NCBI GenBank assembly: GCA_934102255.1
Contig: CAKOSN010000003.1
Coordinates: 32,397-96,396, forward strand
Length of the DNA: 64,000 nt
Direction of reading: 5' to 3'
Source of the DNA: an uncultured Bacilli bacterium
Lineage (GTDB): Bacteria; Bacillota_I; Bacilli_A; RF39; UBA660
Below are positions 7,497-16,058 of the stretch, in pieces (the first letter of the stretch is position 1; each line of letters opens with the position of its first letter). The translations under genes were made by a program, and so were the position numbers. The notes below the pieces were generated by a model. That model had not been told where the DNA came from. It saw nothing but the letters and a program-made list of their open reading frames with translations, and made no database searches.

Positions 7497-9803
7497 TTAA
7501 TCATTAAATAATCTTGTAAATATCTCTTTATAATTAGAAACCCCATAAACCGTTAATTTACTTAATATATCTTTAGGTATTTCTTCTAAGTTTTTCATAT
7601 TATTGTTAGGAATAAATATAGTCTTAATGCCATTATTATAAGCCCCAATTAACTTTTCTTTAATGCCACCTACTTCTAAGACTTCTCCATTTAAACCAAT
7701 TTCACCCGTCATAGCAATTTTTTTAGAAATTGGTTTATTTAGTAAAAGACTTAAAAGACTAGTCGTAATACTTACTCCAGCGGAAGGTCCGTCTTTAGGC
7801 GTTGCCCCTTCTAAGAAATGAATATGAATATTACGATTGTCAAAATAATAATCATTTACTTTAAAATAATCTTTATTGCTTCTAATATAACTAATAGCAA
7901 CTTCAATCGACTCGGTAATCACATTACCAAGAGACCCCGTTGTTATAACTTCACCCTTACCGTCAAACAAGCAAGCTTCGATTTCCATTACTACACCACC
8001 TAGAGGCGTGTAAGCAAGAGCATTAATAATACCCGGACTTTCAATATTTAATAGTTTGGTATCTATAAACTTTTTAGGCCCTAAATACTTTGTAACCATT
8101 TCTTCGGTAATACTAAGTTTTAAAGTAGCATCATCATATTCTAATATAAGTTTACGCATTACTTGTTCTAAACATCTTTTTAAATTACGAAGTCCCGCCT
8201 CACAAGTATAAGAAACAATAATTTCTTTAATAACTTCATCACTAATCTTTACATCACGACCACTAATCAAATAATTTTTAAAAATAGTCGGTAATAAGTA
8301 TTTTTTAGCAATATCAATCTTTTCTTCTAAAGTATAACTCGATAACTCTATTATTTCTAAACGGTCAAATAAAGCCGGCGGAATATTTTCAATATCGTTA
8401 GCTGAGGCAATAAACATTACCTCCGAAATATCAAATGGTTCTTCTAAGTAATTATCCGTAAATAAATAATTTTGTTCTGGGTCAACTATTTCTAGTAAAG
8501 CACTAGCCGGGTCGCCATTATAATTTTTAACCATTTTATCGATTTCATCAAGTAAAATAACGGGATTTTTTACCTGACACTTTTTAATGGCTTGCATAAT
8601 TTTTCCCATGTTACTACCTAAATAAGTGCGACGAGACCCCATAAGTTCCGTAACATCATTCAAGCCCCCAACACTTAATTTATAAAACTCACGATTTAGA
8701 GCATTGGCAATCGCAATCGAAATGGAAGTTTTACCAACACCAGGAGCTCCCACTAAACACAAAATAGGACTTTTTACATTCGGATTGCGACGTTTTAAAG
8801 CCACATACTCCAAAATTCTACTCTTAACATTTTCTAAACCATAATGACTCTTAGACAAAGCCTTTTTTACTTTATCTAAATCCAACTCTTCAACCCCCGT
8901 TTTATTCCAAGGTAAACTTAAAATCGTATCTAAATAATTTTGGACAATCGCACGTTCAGGATGCCCCTCCGGTAAATAGTCTAACTTTTTAATTTCCAGA
9001 GCAATCTTATTTTTAGTAGGACCAGGCATAACTAAATCATCAAGCATATTAAAATAATCATCTTGAATTTTTTTAGTATCTTTATCTTCTCCTAACTCTT
9101 TTTTTATATATTTTAACTTTTCTTTTAAAATATACTCTCTTTGATTAGACTCCATTTCTTCTCTTAGAGTATCTTCAATCTTATAATCCAGTTCGCAAAC
9201 TTCAATTTCAACCGAAATATCATAAATTAAATTAGTTGCCCTTTTTATTGGGTCAAACTCATTCATATAATTTATTTTCTTTTCAAAACTTAAAGGAATA
9301 AAAGTAGCAACAATATCAGTTAATTTATTCAAATCATTAATTTGGGCAATCTGCGATAAAACACTATTAGAAATAGTATGTGAAATATTTATATATGTGG
9401 TTAAAGTTTTAATTAATTTTCTTTTTAAAGCCGTTTCGGAAACAATATCACTTTTTATATCAGTTATATTAGAAGTAATAGCCATAACAACACTTTTATT
9501 ATCTTCTAAACATTTATATTTATCAATTTTAACACGAGTAGTTCCAATTACCGTTAAACGAATATTACCATTAGGCAAGTCAATAATATTTTTAATCGTT
9601 CCAATGACTCCTATATTAGGTAAATCATTAATACTAGGTTCTTCTTCTAAAGTATCCCTAGGACAAACCAAAATCAAATTTCCATTATGATGTTTATTCG
9701 ATATAGTAACTAAAATATCATCTTTTTTAGTTTCTACTTTAATCTCTTGATTAGGAAGAATGATTAAGTCTTTTAGTATCATCACAGGTAGATAATTATT
9801 CAT
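7497..9803 (-). CDS. lon: ATP-dependent protease La (Lon)
   Basis: The 768 residues match the full Lon architecture: an N-terminal substrate-binding domain (about 1-200), a coiled helical segment, an AAA+ module with Walker A GAPGVGKT at about residue 353 and Walker B ILLDEIDK at about 419, and a C-terminal Ser-Lys protease with PKDGPSAG (Ser about 673) and GIKEKLIGA (Lys about 716). It degrades damaged and short-lived cytoplasmic proteins using ATP. It is monocistronic, with a good sigma-A-like promoter upstream (9833-9861) and a terminator right after it. Length is typical of LonA; there is no membrane segment, so it is not LonB. Confidence 0.97.
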   Translation of the reverse strand: MNNYLPVMILKDLIILPNQEIKVETKKDDILVTISNKHHNGNLILVCPRDTLEEEPSINDLPNIGVIGTIKNIIDLPNGNIRLTVIGTTRVKIDKYKCLEDNKSVVMAITSNITDIKSDIVSETALKRKLIKTLTTYINISHTISNSVLSQIAQINDLNKLTDIVATFIPLSFEKKINYMNEFDPIKRATNLIYDISVEIEVCELDYKIEDTLREEMESNQREYILKEKLKYIKKELGEDKDTKKIQDDYFNMLDDLVMPGPTKNKIALEIKKLDYLPEGHPERAIVQNYLDTILSLPWNKTGVEELDLDKVKKALSKSHYGLENVKSRILEYVALKRRNPNVKSPILCLVGAPGVGKTSISIAIANALNREFYKLSVGGLNDVTELMGSRRTYLGSNMGKIMQAIKKCQVKNPVILLDEIDKMVKNYNGDPASALLEIVDPEQNYLFTDNYLEEPFDISEVMFIASANDIENIPPALFDRLEIIELSSYTLEEKIDIAKKYLLPTIFKNYLISGRDVKISDEVIKEIIVSYTCEAGLRNLKRCLEQVMRKLILEYDDATLKLSITEEMVTKYLGPKKFIDTKLLNIESPGIINALAYTPLGGVVMEIEACLFDGKGEVITTGSLGNVITESIEVAISYIRSNKDYFKVNDYYFDNRNIHIHFLEGATPKDGPSAGVSITTSLLSLLLNKPISKKIAMTGEIGLNGEVLEVGGIKEKLIGAYNNGIKTIFIPNNNMKNLEEIPKDILSKLTVYGVSNYKEIFTRLFND

Positions 9804-9832
9804 ATAACCACATCCATTTATAACTAAACTCT

Positions 9833-9861
9833 ATAGTACCAATTTAAGATTTATTTGACAA
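9833..9861 (-). promoter_or_regulatory. Sigma-A-like promoter of lon
   Basis: On the minus strand TTGTCA (9861-9856) and TACTAT (9838-9833) are separated by 17 bases, about 30 bases upstream of the lon ATG. No clear HrcA (CIRCE) or CtsR operator was seen next to it. Confidence 0.6.
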
Positions 9862-10149
9862 GGTTTTTTCCATATTTTTTAAGCTTTTTGTTATCTTTTT
9901 TCTTGATTTTTAATAATCTTATCTAACTAATTTTTATTTTTTTCTTTAATAAGATTTTTCTAATAATCAAAATCACTATATTATTAATATATATATAAAT
10001 AACGAAATAACTATTAAGACTTATTATGTTTATAAGATAAAAAATTTCTTAAAAGTACCAATTCTTACCAATTTATGGTTATTTCACATAAAATTCATAG
10101 TAAATTATAAAACTTTATGGTAAAATTTAATTATGGAGGTTAGATATTT
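9862..10149. other. AT-rich lon-hpf intergenic region
   Basis: This divergent spacer is mostly A/T runs with no ORF or clear hairpin. Near its right end a TGG-TAAAAT extended -10-like element (10118-10126) and the Shine-Dalgarno sequence TGGAGG (about 10134-10139) serve hpf. I see no other structured element. Confidence 0.4.
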
Positions 10150-10689
10150 ATGAAATTAAATATTAGAGGAAAAAATTTGAGTGTTACACCCGCAATTAAG
10201 GAGTATATCGAAAAAAGACTAAGTAAGTTAGATAAATACTTCAAAGACGGTGATAATACTACTTCCAATGTTATTATCAAGACAAGAGCTAATAAAGATG
10301 TCATCGAAGTAACAATACTAAAAGACTCAACCGTTATTAGAGCTGAGGTCATGGATGATGATTTATACACTGCTATTGACTTGGTACTAGAAAAACTAGA
10401 AAGGCAAATAAGAAAAAACAAAGAAAAATACAATACAATAAGAGCCAAAAAAAATAAAGATTTAGAAAGTATTTTCGAAGATTTCGCTGGTGATAAAATT
10501 GATAATGAACCAACAGTTGTAAAAAGAAAAACAATCGATACTTCTAAACCTATGGATATCAATGAGGCAATCTTACAAATGGAATTTGTTTCTCATGACT
10601 TCTTTATTTTTAAAGATAGTAAGACCGAACAAATATGTGTTTTATATAAAAGATGTGACGGCGACTACGGCGTTATCGAAGTTAAATAA
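10150..10689 (+). CDS. hpf: Long-form ribosome hibernation promoting factor
   Basis: The 179 residues contain the N-terminal S30AE/YfiA domain (IRGKNLSVTPAIKEYIEKRLSKL, about 1-100), a charged linker, and the C-terminal dimerisation domain (KPMDINEAILQMEFVSHDFF, then a short conserved tail, about 122-179). The long form dimerises 70S ribosomes into 100S particles in stationary phase and protects them. A strong GGAGG lies upstream of the ATG, with an extended -10 promoter before it and a terminator after. Single gene; it is normally growth-phase or stress induced. Confidence 0.95.
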   Translation: MKLNIRGKNLSVTPAIKEYIEKRLSKLDKYFKDGDNTTSNVIIKTRANKDVIEVTILKDSTVIRAEVMDDDLYTAIDLVLEKLERQIRKNKEKYNTIRAKKNKDLESIFEDFAGDKIDNEPTVVKRKTIDTSKPMDINEAILQMEFVSHDFFIFKDSKTEQICVLYKRCDGDYGVIEVK

Positions 10690-10726
10690 TAAATTTAATA
10701 GATTATTAATCTAAATATAGATATTT

Positions 10727-10757
10727 AAAAGAGTGATTATGCATCACTCTTTTTGTT
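10727..10757. terminator. Bidirectional terminator between hpf and the convergent hypothetical gene
   Basis: AAAAGAGTGAT (10727-10737) and ATCACTCTTTT (10743-10753) form a perfect 11-bp stem with a 5-base loop. A T-run lies on the plus side and an A-run on the other. Confidence 0.85.
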
Positions 10758-10765
10758 TTGTTAAC

Positions 10766-11299
10766 TTACTTAGTTAATTTTCTTATCTTTTCTTGTTCTT
10801 TTAAATGTTTTTCATAAGCATCAAGCGGACTAATTTCTGGAATCCCCGTAGGTGTAATTGTATCCCATACTACTTGCATATTCTGTTCCATTTTTAACAA
10901 GTTTTTAGCGCAAAACTCGGCGCAATAATCATTGAAATGACTTAAACAATATTTAATACTTTGTCTTTGTGGCTCTGTTACTTCATGATTTTCAAATACC
11001 ATTAAATAACTAGGGGTCTTACCACTAGAATTGTCCTTTCTAGTTGGCGAATTTAAAAGAACGGTAAATCCTAATAAATTAAAAATCAAGGCCGTATTAT
11101 AAGGACTAACATCACCCTCGTCTAAAGTCTTAGCAATTTCATTACCTGGGTATAAAGCATCTGCTATTTCTAATAAAAACATTTTATGTCTTATATCACT
11201 AAAGATATCCCCATTCTTATAAATATTTCCATTTCTATCTATTACGAATACTTTCGTATTAATTAAATTATTTTCATTTTCTAAATTTACTACTTCCAT
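10766..11299 (-). CDS. Hypothetical cytoplasmic protein, 177 aa
   Basis: I do not recognise this protein. It is acidic and soluble, with no signal peptide or transmembrane segment. The start is TKVFVIDRNGNIYKNGDI, which looks like a beta-rich start, followed by a mixed alpha/beta body and a charged helical tail ending in KHLKEQEKIRKLTK. It stands alone, convergent with hpf and divergent from the thioredoxin operon. Codon use is like its neighbours. No catalytic motif is evident. Confidence 0.7.
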   Translation of the reverse strand: MEVVNLENENNLINTKVFVIDRNGNIYKNGDIFSDIRHKMFLLEIADALYPGNEIAKTLDEGDVSPYNTALIFNLLGFTVLLNSPTRKDNSSGKTPSYLMVFENHEVTEPQRQSIKYCLSHFNDYCAEFCAKNLLKMEQNMQVVWDTITPTGIPEISPLDAYEKHLKEQEKIRKLTK

Positions 11300-11461
11300 A
11301 TTAACTCACTTTCAAATTTACTATATTACCTCTTGATTATATAAAGATTTTTCAGGAATTTCTACCCATTTTGTTTATCTTTTTTAAAAACTTGCAAAAA
11401 TTAAAGATAATTAGAAGAAAATACTAGCATTTTATGGTATATTAATTACGGAGATGGTATT

Positions 11462-11908
11462 ATGCGAAAGAAAAAAAATATAATTTTAGGCGTTTTAATA
11501 TGTATCTTAATAATACTAGTATGCGTCTTACTTTTTATTATTGGTAAAAAGTCTGACTTTAAAAGTATTGAAGATATCGATTTAGCAACCTTAAAAACAA
11601 AAATATATAATAAGGAGAAATTTGTCTTAGTAGTTACTCAGACTGGCTGTTCTCATTGTATGGCTTACTTGCCGGTTTTAGAAGAAGTTGGTGAAGAATA
11701 TAAACTGACCTTCTATGATATTAATATGACTAATTTATCTGATGATGAAAAAACAGAATTTAATAAGTTAGTTCGTATTAGTGGAACTCCAACAACTATT
11801 TTTTATACTAACGGTGAAGAAGAATCTACTACCGCCAGATTAGTTGGAGAAAAAACTAAAGATAAAATTATTAATAGATTAAAAAGTGAGGGCTATATAA
11901 ATGAATAA
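11462..11908 (+). CDS. Membrane-anchored thioredoxin-like protein
   Basis: The 148-residue protein has one N-terminal transmembrane helix (about 6-28) and an extracytoplasmic thioredoxin fold. The active site reads TGCSHCMAY, a CxxC motif (CSHC) near residue 63, and the cis-proline region is SGTPTT near 116. It likely carries out thiol-disulfide exchange at the outer face of the membrane. GGAGATGG precedes the ATG, and a TGG-TATATT extended -10-like element lies at 11435-11443. Its end overlaps the next gene by 8 bases, so it begins a three-gene operon (thioredoxin, CPBP protease, phosphoesterase). The exact partner is unknown. Confidence 0.85.
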   Translation: MRKKKNIILGVLICILIILVCVLLFIIGKKSDFKSIEDIDLATLKTKIYNKEKFVLVVTQTGCSHCMAYLPVLEEVGEEYKLTFYDINMTNLSDDEKTEFNKLVRISGTPTTIFYTNGEEESTTARLVGEKTKDKIINRLKSEGYINE

Positions 11909-12578
11909 AATCCTACAATTTGGTAAGGGGTTATTGGGATTATTTCTATTTTTCTTTGTACAACTTGGTTTTCAAATGTTGTTTTATAACATATTAATAA
12001 AAAATAACTTAGTCGTTAACAATATTCTATATATTATTATGGAACTAATATTAATGGCTATCTTAGCTTTTATGAATAGAAAAAAATTAAAAGAAGATTA
12101 TGCTGATTTTAATGAAAATTATAAAAAATATTTAAAATATGGTTTTAAACTATGGTTCATTGGTTTAATTGTCATGATGGTTAGTAATGGTATTATTGCT
12201 AGTATTACTGGTGGTCTTGCTAATAACGAAGAAATGAATAGACAAATGATTTTAGAATATCCTGTCTATATGATTATTTCTACTATGGTCTTTGCGCCCT
12301 TTATTGAAGAATTAACATTTAGAGGTAATTTTAAAGATGCTTTCAAAAGTAAAACTGCTTTTATTATCTTTACAGCCTTAGTATTTGCGGGCGTTCATGT
12401 TTTAAATGGGATAACTAGTCCTGTTGAACTACTCTACTTTATACCTTACGGAGCTTTATCAATAGCATTCGGTAAAACTTATATGGAAACTAATAATATT
12501 TATACAACCATGGTTATCCATTCCGTTCATAATAGTTTAAGTATTATCTTAATAGTGCTTATGTATTTAGTAGGTTAA
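11901..12578 (+). CDS. CPBP-family intramembrane metalloprotease
   Basis: The 225 residues form about six to seven transmembrane helices. CPBP/Abi (Rce1-like) motifs are present: EELTFRGNF (motif 1, EExxxR) near residue 145, FAGVHVLNG (motif 2 His) near 174, and MVIHSVHNS (C-terminal His) near 208. Members cleave proteins or peptides within the membrane and include bacteriocin-immunity and prenyl-protein proteases; no bacteriocin is nearby. It overlaps the thioredoxin gene by 8 bases and is 6 bases from the phosphoesterase gene, so it is translationally coupled. Confidence 0.88.
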   Translation: MNKILQFGKGLLGLFLFFFVQLGFQMLFYNILIKNNLVVNNILYIIMELILMAILAFMNRKKLKEDYADFNENYKKYLKYGFKLWFIGLIVMMVSNGIIASITGGLANNEEMNRQMILEYPVYMIISTMVFAPFIEELTFRGNFKDAFKSKTAFIIFTALVFAGVHVLNGITSPVELLYFIPYGALSIAFGKTYMETNNIYTTMVIHSVHNSLSIILIVLMYLVG

Positions 12579-12584
12579 TATTTT

Positions 12585-13514
12585 ATGAAAAAGAAAGCAA
12601 AAAAGGAAGAATTAGAAGAACAAGATAATACGAAGTTAGAACCCAATGAAGTTTTAGAAAAAATAGCTAAAGACGAAGATAATAAAGAATTTGAAGAGTT
12701 TTCTGATGTTAACTCTAATCATTCTTTTAAATTTATTCGTAAAACAATAGTTATTATAATCTTGTTAATTGTCTTTTTCCGATTTTATGGTGTTTCCAGA
12801 ATATTTACTAAAGAATATAGTATTATTGATGAAGCAATTCCACAAGGGTTTGACGGTGCTAAAATAGTGCAAATAAGTGATATTCACTTTGGTACAACTG
12901 TTAATGAGGCCATGTTGCAAAAAATAGTTAACAAAGTTAATGAATTAAAACCAGACATCATTGTTTTTACTGGTGACTTAATTGATAAAGGCATTAATCC
13001 TACTGATAAGATTAAAGCCGAAATATCCGTTAACTTAAGTAAGCTAACAGCCAATATTGGTAAATATGCTATTGCAAGCGACGAAGATTTAAATAATAAT
13101 GATTTTACTACATTAATAACTAATAGTGGTTTTACTCTTCTAAATAATGAATCTACATTAATTTATAACGATTTTGAAGAACCTATCGAACTAGTTGGTT
13201 TAAGTAATCCTAACGAATCTGTTAGCACTACAGCTAATTATAAAATTGCCCTAATTCATAAACCAGATGATACAGATAGTATTTTAAATAACAATTACAA
13301 TCTTATCTTAGCTGGTCATTCTCACGGTGGTATTATTAGACTTCCCTTTATTGGGGGATTAGTAAGATTAGAAGGCGCTAAAAAGTATTATAATGATTCT
13401 TACATACTAGATAATACAAGACTTTATATCTCATCAGGCCTTGGTACTAGTAATATTAATTTTAGAATGTTTAATCAACCTTCCATAAATCTTTATCGTT
13501 TATATAAAAATTAA
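12585..13514 (+). CDS. Membrane-anchored metallophosphoesterase with an altered active site
   Basis: 309 residues: a charged cytoplasmic N-terminus, one transmembrane segment (about 55-73), then a calcineurin-like domain of the YkuE type. Metal-ligand motifs QISDIHFG, FTGDLID and LAGHSHGG are intact. The usual GNHD/E motif is replaced by ASDED (expected G-x-YA-x-x-GNHD, observed GKYAIASDED), which removes the catalytic His and Asn. The enzyme may be inactive, have shifted specificity, or use another residue. Typical relatives act on phospholipid or UDP-linked substrates outside the membrane. Third gene of the 11462-13514 operon, closed by a strong terminator. Confidence 0.85.
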   Translation: MKKKAKKEELEEQDNTKLEPNEVLEKIAKDEDNKEFEEFSDVNSNHSFKFIRKTIVIIILLIVFFRFYGVSRIFTKEYSIIDEAIPQGFDGAKIVQISDIHFGTTVNEAMLQKIVNKVNELKPDIIVFTGDLIDKGINPTDKIKAEISVNLSKLTANIGKYAIASDEDLNNNDFTTLITNSGFTLLNNESTLIYNDFEEPIELVGLSNPNESVSTTANYKIALIHKPDDTDSILNNNYNLILAGHSHGGIIRLPFIGGLVRLEGAKKYYNDSYILDNTRLYISSGLGTSNINFRMFNQPSINLYRLYKN

Positions 13515-13548
13515 GCAAATAAAACCATATTTAAATTAAGACCAAATT

Positions 13549-13572
13549 AAAAAGACCTTTCGGTCTTTTTTT
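13549..13572. terminator. Perfect bidirectional terminator
   Basis: AAAAAGACC (13549-13557), a TTTC loop and GGTCTTTTT (13562-13570) form a perfect stem with T-runs on both strands. It ends the phosphoesterase operon and the convergent coat-like gene. Confidence 0.92.
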
Positions 13573-14005
13573 AAACACATTCTACGTAAGTATCAGATAA
13601 ACACCTTAAACAGCATAGGCAACTCAAATTCATAGTGAAGAAAGAATTAGTAGCAACGTAAGGATATAAACTAGTAGTATCTGGATTATCTTGTAGAACT
13701 CTAAATGTCGCACAATTATTTTCAACTTTTTCAACACGGAAAACAGAAGAACAAGTAGTACCCGTAGTAGAGCAAGACGCTGTTACATCTTTAGTAGTAG
13801 GCATACTCCAAGCAACCCCGTTACTGCAAGTCGTATATAACATAACCGGACGAGTATTACATACTAAACAAGAAGTTCCCCCACCAAGCATAGGACGATC
13901 ACAAGTATCTAGGCATGAATCAGGACAAGCATTTTGTTGAAGAACTAAGATAACTTTTAGAATATCAGCAATAGAATTAGGTTCTTGATTATTCTTATTA
14001 CACAT
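13571..14005 (-). CDS. Cysteine-rich spore coat protein, CotY/CotZ-like
   Basis: The 144-residue protein has about 16 cysteines, including CPDSCLDTC near the N-terminus and LSCLCCLRCL near the C-terminus. The central FRVEKVENNCATFRVL and the Cys-rich LxCxCxxxCL block match the CotY/CotZ family of the Bacillus spore crust, which forms disulfide-linked two-dimensional arrays. The N-terminal helix IADILKVILVLQQNAC also fits. A good AAAGGGGA ribosome site precedes the ATG. It stands alone between two terminator regions. It suggests a spore-former or a lineage that recently was one; the Spo0A-type boxes elsewhere in the window agree. Confidence 0.8.
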   Translation of the reverse strand: MCNKNNQEPNSIADILKVILVLQQNACPDSCLDTCDRPMLGGGTSCLVCNTRPVMLYTTCSNGVAWSMPTTKDVTASCSTTGTTCSSVFRVEKVENNCATFRVLQDNPDTTSLYPYVATNSFFTMNLSCLCCLRCLSDTYVECV

Positions 14006-14104
14006 AACATATTCCCCTTTCTTGTATTCACTAATAATTTATGATTATTTTTTTAATATGCTACCTGTCTGCTTTTAATTTTCGCTTTAATATAGTATAA
14101 TTAA

Positions 14105-14440
14105 ATGGGTGAAGAAAGAATGAATAGTGTTTATATACAATATGCTGTTATACTAGCAGTACTTTTAATTATTGCTTTAGTCGTAATTAAATTTCATAAG
14201 AAAGACTTTGCAAAAGAAGTTAATAAGTTAGTTCAATACTTAGGTGGTAAAGATAACATCATTAATGCTGAATGCTCAATGTCGCGTTTTAAAGTTATTT
14301 TAAAAGACGTTTCCAAAGTTAATAAAGACGGCATTACCTCTCTGGGTGCAACAGGTATTGTAGAAATTGATAATCAATTAAAAATTATCTTTGGCAAAGA
14401 TGCTAAAGAGTTAAAAAAATGTATTGATGACTTATTGTAG
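14105..14440 (+). CDS. Membrane-anchored PTS EIIB-fold protein
   Basis: One N-terminal transmembrane helix (about 10-29) precedes an 80-residue domain resembling glucose-type PTS EIIB: YLGGKDNI, then the phospho-Cys position (NAECSMSRF, family CxTRLR), LKDVSKVN, LGATGIVEI and KIIFG. The Cys is kept but the Thr-Arg of CxTRLR is not. No EIIC or EIIA is nearby, so a regulatory rather than transport role is likely. TATAAT at 14096-14101 would put transcription start near 14108, inside the first ATG (14105). The ATG at 14120, preceded by GGTGAAGAAAG, is therefore the more likely start (106 aa). Confidence 0.75.
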   Translation: MGEERMNSVYIQYAVILAVLLIIALVVIKFHKKDFAKEVNKLVQYLGGKDNIINAECSMSRFKVILKDVSKVNKDGITSLGATGIVEIDNQLKIIFGKDAKELKKCIDDLL

Positions 14441-14460
14441 GGCTTAAAACCCTACTTTTT
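14437..14460 (+). terminator. Terminator overlapping the stop codon of the EIIB-like gene
   Basis: GTAGGG (14437-14442, containing the TAG stop) pairs with CCCTAC (14450-14455) over a 7-base loop, followed by T5. Confidence 0.85.
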
Positions 14461-14469
14461 ATTTGTCAT

Positions 14470-14748
14470 TTAGATTTCTACAATACTTTTTATTTCATCA
14501 ATAGCAATCTTTTTGCCATTTAAAGTTAAAATACTATTTACTTTTTTACTAATAATACTATCCTCTATCGTTTCATTATTCTTTAAAGTTATAAGATAAC
14601 GATGATTAAATAAATACTTATTCTTATCATCTAAAATAGTATCTAAATCTAAATCATTTACTTTAGAACTACTAATCGTACTTTCCTGATTAATATTTAA
14701 ATTTTTATCTATTTTATTAACATACACTTTTGGTAATCTATTATTCAT
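14470..14748 (-). CDS. Small hypothetical protein, 92 aa
   Basis: This small, charged, soluble protein of unknown function starts MNNRLPKVYVNKID and has a Ser/Asn-rich middle and a beta-rich C-terminus (SILTLNGKKIAIDEIKSIVEI). A strong TAGGAGG ribosome site supports it as real. It is convergent with the EIIB-like gene and divergent from the SEDS gene. No domain or motif recognised. Confidence 0.7.
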   Translation of the reverse strand: MNNRLPKVYVNKIDKNLNINQESTISSSKVNDLDLDTILDDKNKYLFNHRYLITLKNNETIEDSIISKKVNSILTLNGKKIAIDEIKSIVEI

Positions 14749-14813
14749 AAGAATTCCTCCTAAAATATTTTATGTTTTAACATAATTAAAGTTGCTTTGG
14801 TTATACTAAAGTT

Positions 14814-15794
14814 ATGAAAAAGAATTTAATTACCTTAATACCAATAATTATTTTAGAACTCCTAAGTATCTTTTACTTAAAAAGTGATTACCAAATAAAA
14901 CAATTAATCTGGTTTATTTTAGGACTCCTTTGTTTCTTTATTACTATTAATTTAAAAGAAAAGTATTTTAAAATTATTAGTATTTTCCTTTATTTTCTAA
15001 GTCTTATTCTTTTAACTGTTGTTTTATTTCATCCTTATACTAATGGTTCTAGAGGTTGGTTAAAACTCTATAAAATTTCTATTCAACCCTCTGAAATTAC
15101 AAAAATAAGTTTAATTCTTGTATCCTTTTATTTAATTAACAAAGGTTTTAAGAGTAAAATATTATATTTATTAATCTTTCTTATTCCTAGTATTTTAACT
15201 TTTATTGAACCAGATACTGGTGCTGTCATTATCTATGGTATTATCTTTTTATATTTCTTACCCAAGTTTTTTTCTAAAAAAGAAATTAGTTTTATGTTTT
15301 TCCTTCTTTTACTTATCAGTATCTTTTTAATATATTTATACTTTTATAAAAAAGATACCTTTATCGATATCTTTAGTACAAGTATTTATTATCGTCTTGA
15401 TAGAATTACTTCTTTTAAAAATCAGGATAATATGCAAGTTAATAATGCTTTAATATCTTTAGCGTCCGGTAGACTCCTATACTTTCCGGAAGCTAATAAC
15501 GATTTTTTCTTTGCTTATTTACTTAGTAAGAATTTTTATAATTTTGCCATTATTATTAGCAGTTATTTACTGATTTTTATCAGTTTAATATTTAATAAAA
15601 AGCCACTAAGTCATCTTTTCTTTTATATTCTAGCTTTCCAAGTAATTGAGAATATGGGGATGAATTTAAAATTATTACCAGTCATTGGTATTCCCTTACC
15701 TTTTTTAAGTTATGGTGGCAGTCATACCATTTCTACTTTTTTAATGTTAGGTCTAGCTTTAAGAAATTTTAATAATAACCATAGTATGAGTTAG
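14814..15794 (+). CDS. SEDS-family membrane protein (FtsW/RodA/SpoVE-like)
   Basis: The 326-residue protein has about 9-10 transmembrane helices. It has SEDS hallmarks: FHPYTNGSRGWLKL and IQPSEITKISLI in the periplasmic loop region, a DTGAV segment, and the C-terminal PVIGIPLPFLSYGGSH signature. SEDS proteins polymerise lipid II glycan strands with a partner class B PBP. It is shorter than, and divergent from, the second SEDS protein at 30961, so the two likely serve different complexes (division, elongation or spore cortex). No cognate PBP is adjacent. It converges on a small Tyr-rich gene and overlaps its end by 26 bases. Confidence 0.9.
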   Translation: MKKNLITLIPIIILELLSIFYLKSDYQIKQLIWFILGLLCFFITINLKEKYFKIISIFLYFLSLILLTVVLFHPYTNGSRGWLKLYKISIQPSEITKISLILVSFYLINKGFKSKILYLLIFLIPSILTFIEPDTGAVIIYGIIFLYFLPKFFSKKEISFMFFLLLLISIFLIYLYFYKKDTFIDIFSTSIYYRLDRITSFKNQDNMQVNNALISLASGRLLYFPEANNDFFFAYLLSKNFYNFAIIISSYLLIFISLIFNKKPLSHLFFYILAFQVIENMGMNLKLLPVIGIPLPFLSYGGSHTISTFLMLGLALRNFNNNHSMS

Positions 15795-15999
15795 AATAAG
15801 CCCCATGTGGCATATAATTTGGGTTACCATAATAATATGGATAAGGTTGCTGATAAGCTGGTCCATTTACATAAACTGGTCGTGGTCTTGTTACCCCAAC
15901 TAACGCCCCACCAGCAAGACCTCCTAATAAAAAGGGAAAAACAAAACGATTACCATTTACATCACGATAACCATAGCCGTAGTTATAATTATAATACAT
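15769..15999 (-). CDS. Small Tyr/Gly/Pro-rich protein with a hydrophobic segment
   Basis: The ATG at 15999 is preferred because an AAAGGAG ribosome site at about 16009-16018 lies upstream; the in-frame ATG at 16020 would sit on that site. The 76-residue product is MYYNYNYGYGYRD, a hydrophobic Gly/Ala segment (FPFLLGGLAGGALVG), PRPVY and a YYGN/YYGYY tail. Small surface or coat-associated proteins of Bacilli have this composition, but no function can be assigned. Its 3' end overlaps the convergent SEDS gene. Confidence 0.65.
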   Translation of the reverse strand: MYYNYNYGYGYRDVNGNRFVFPFLLGGLAGGALVGVTRPRPVYVNGPAYQQPYPYYYGNPNYMPHGAYSNSYYGYY

Positions 16000-16058
16000 A
16001 AATAAAAAAACTCCTTTCATAGTAGTATATGAAAAAAGTTTGTAAAAGACCGTTAAAG

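Noticed and set aside
10140..10562. Long minus-strand ORF of 140 codons opposite hpf
   Set aside because: Shadow of hpf: hydrophobic translation of the complement, no ribosome site.
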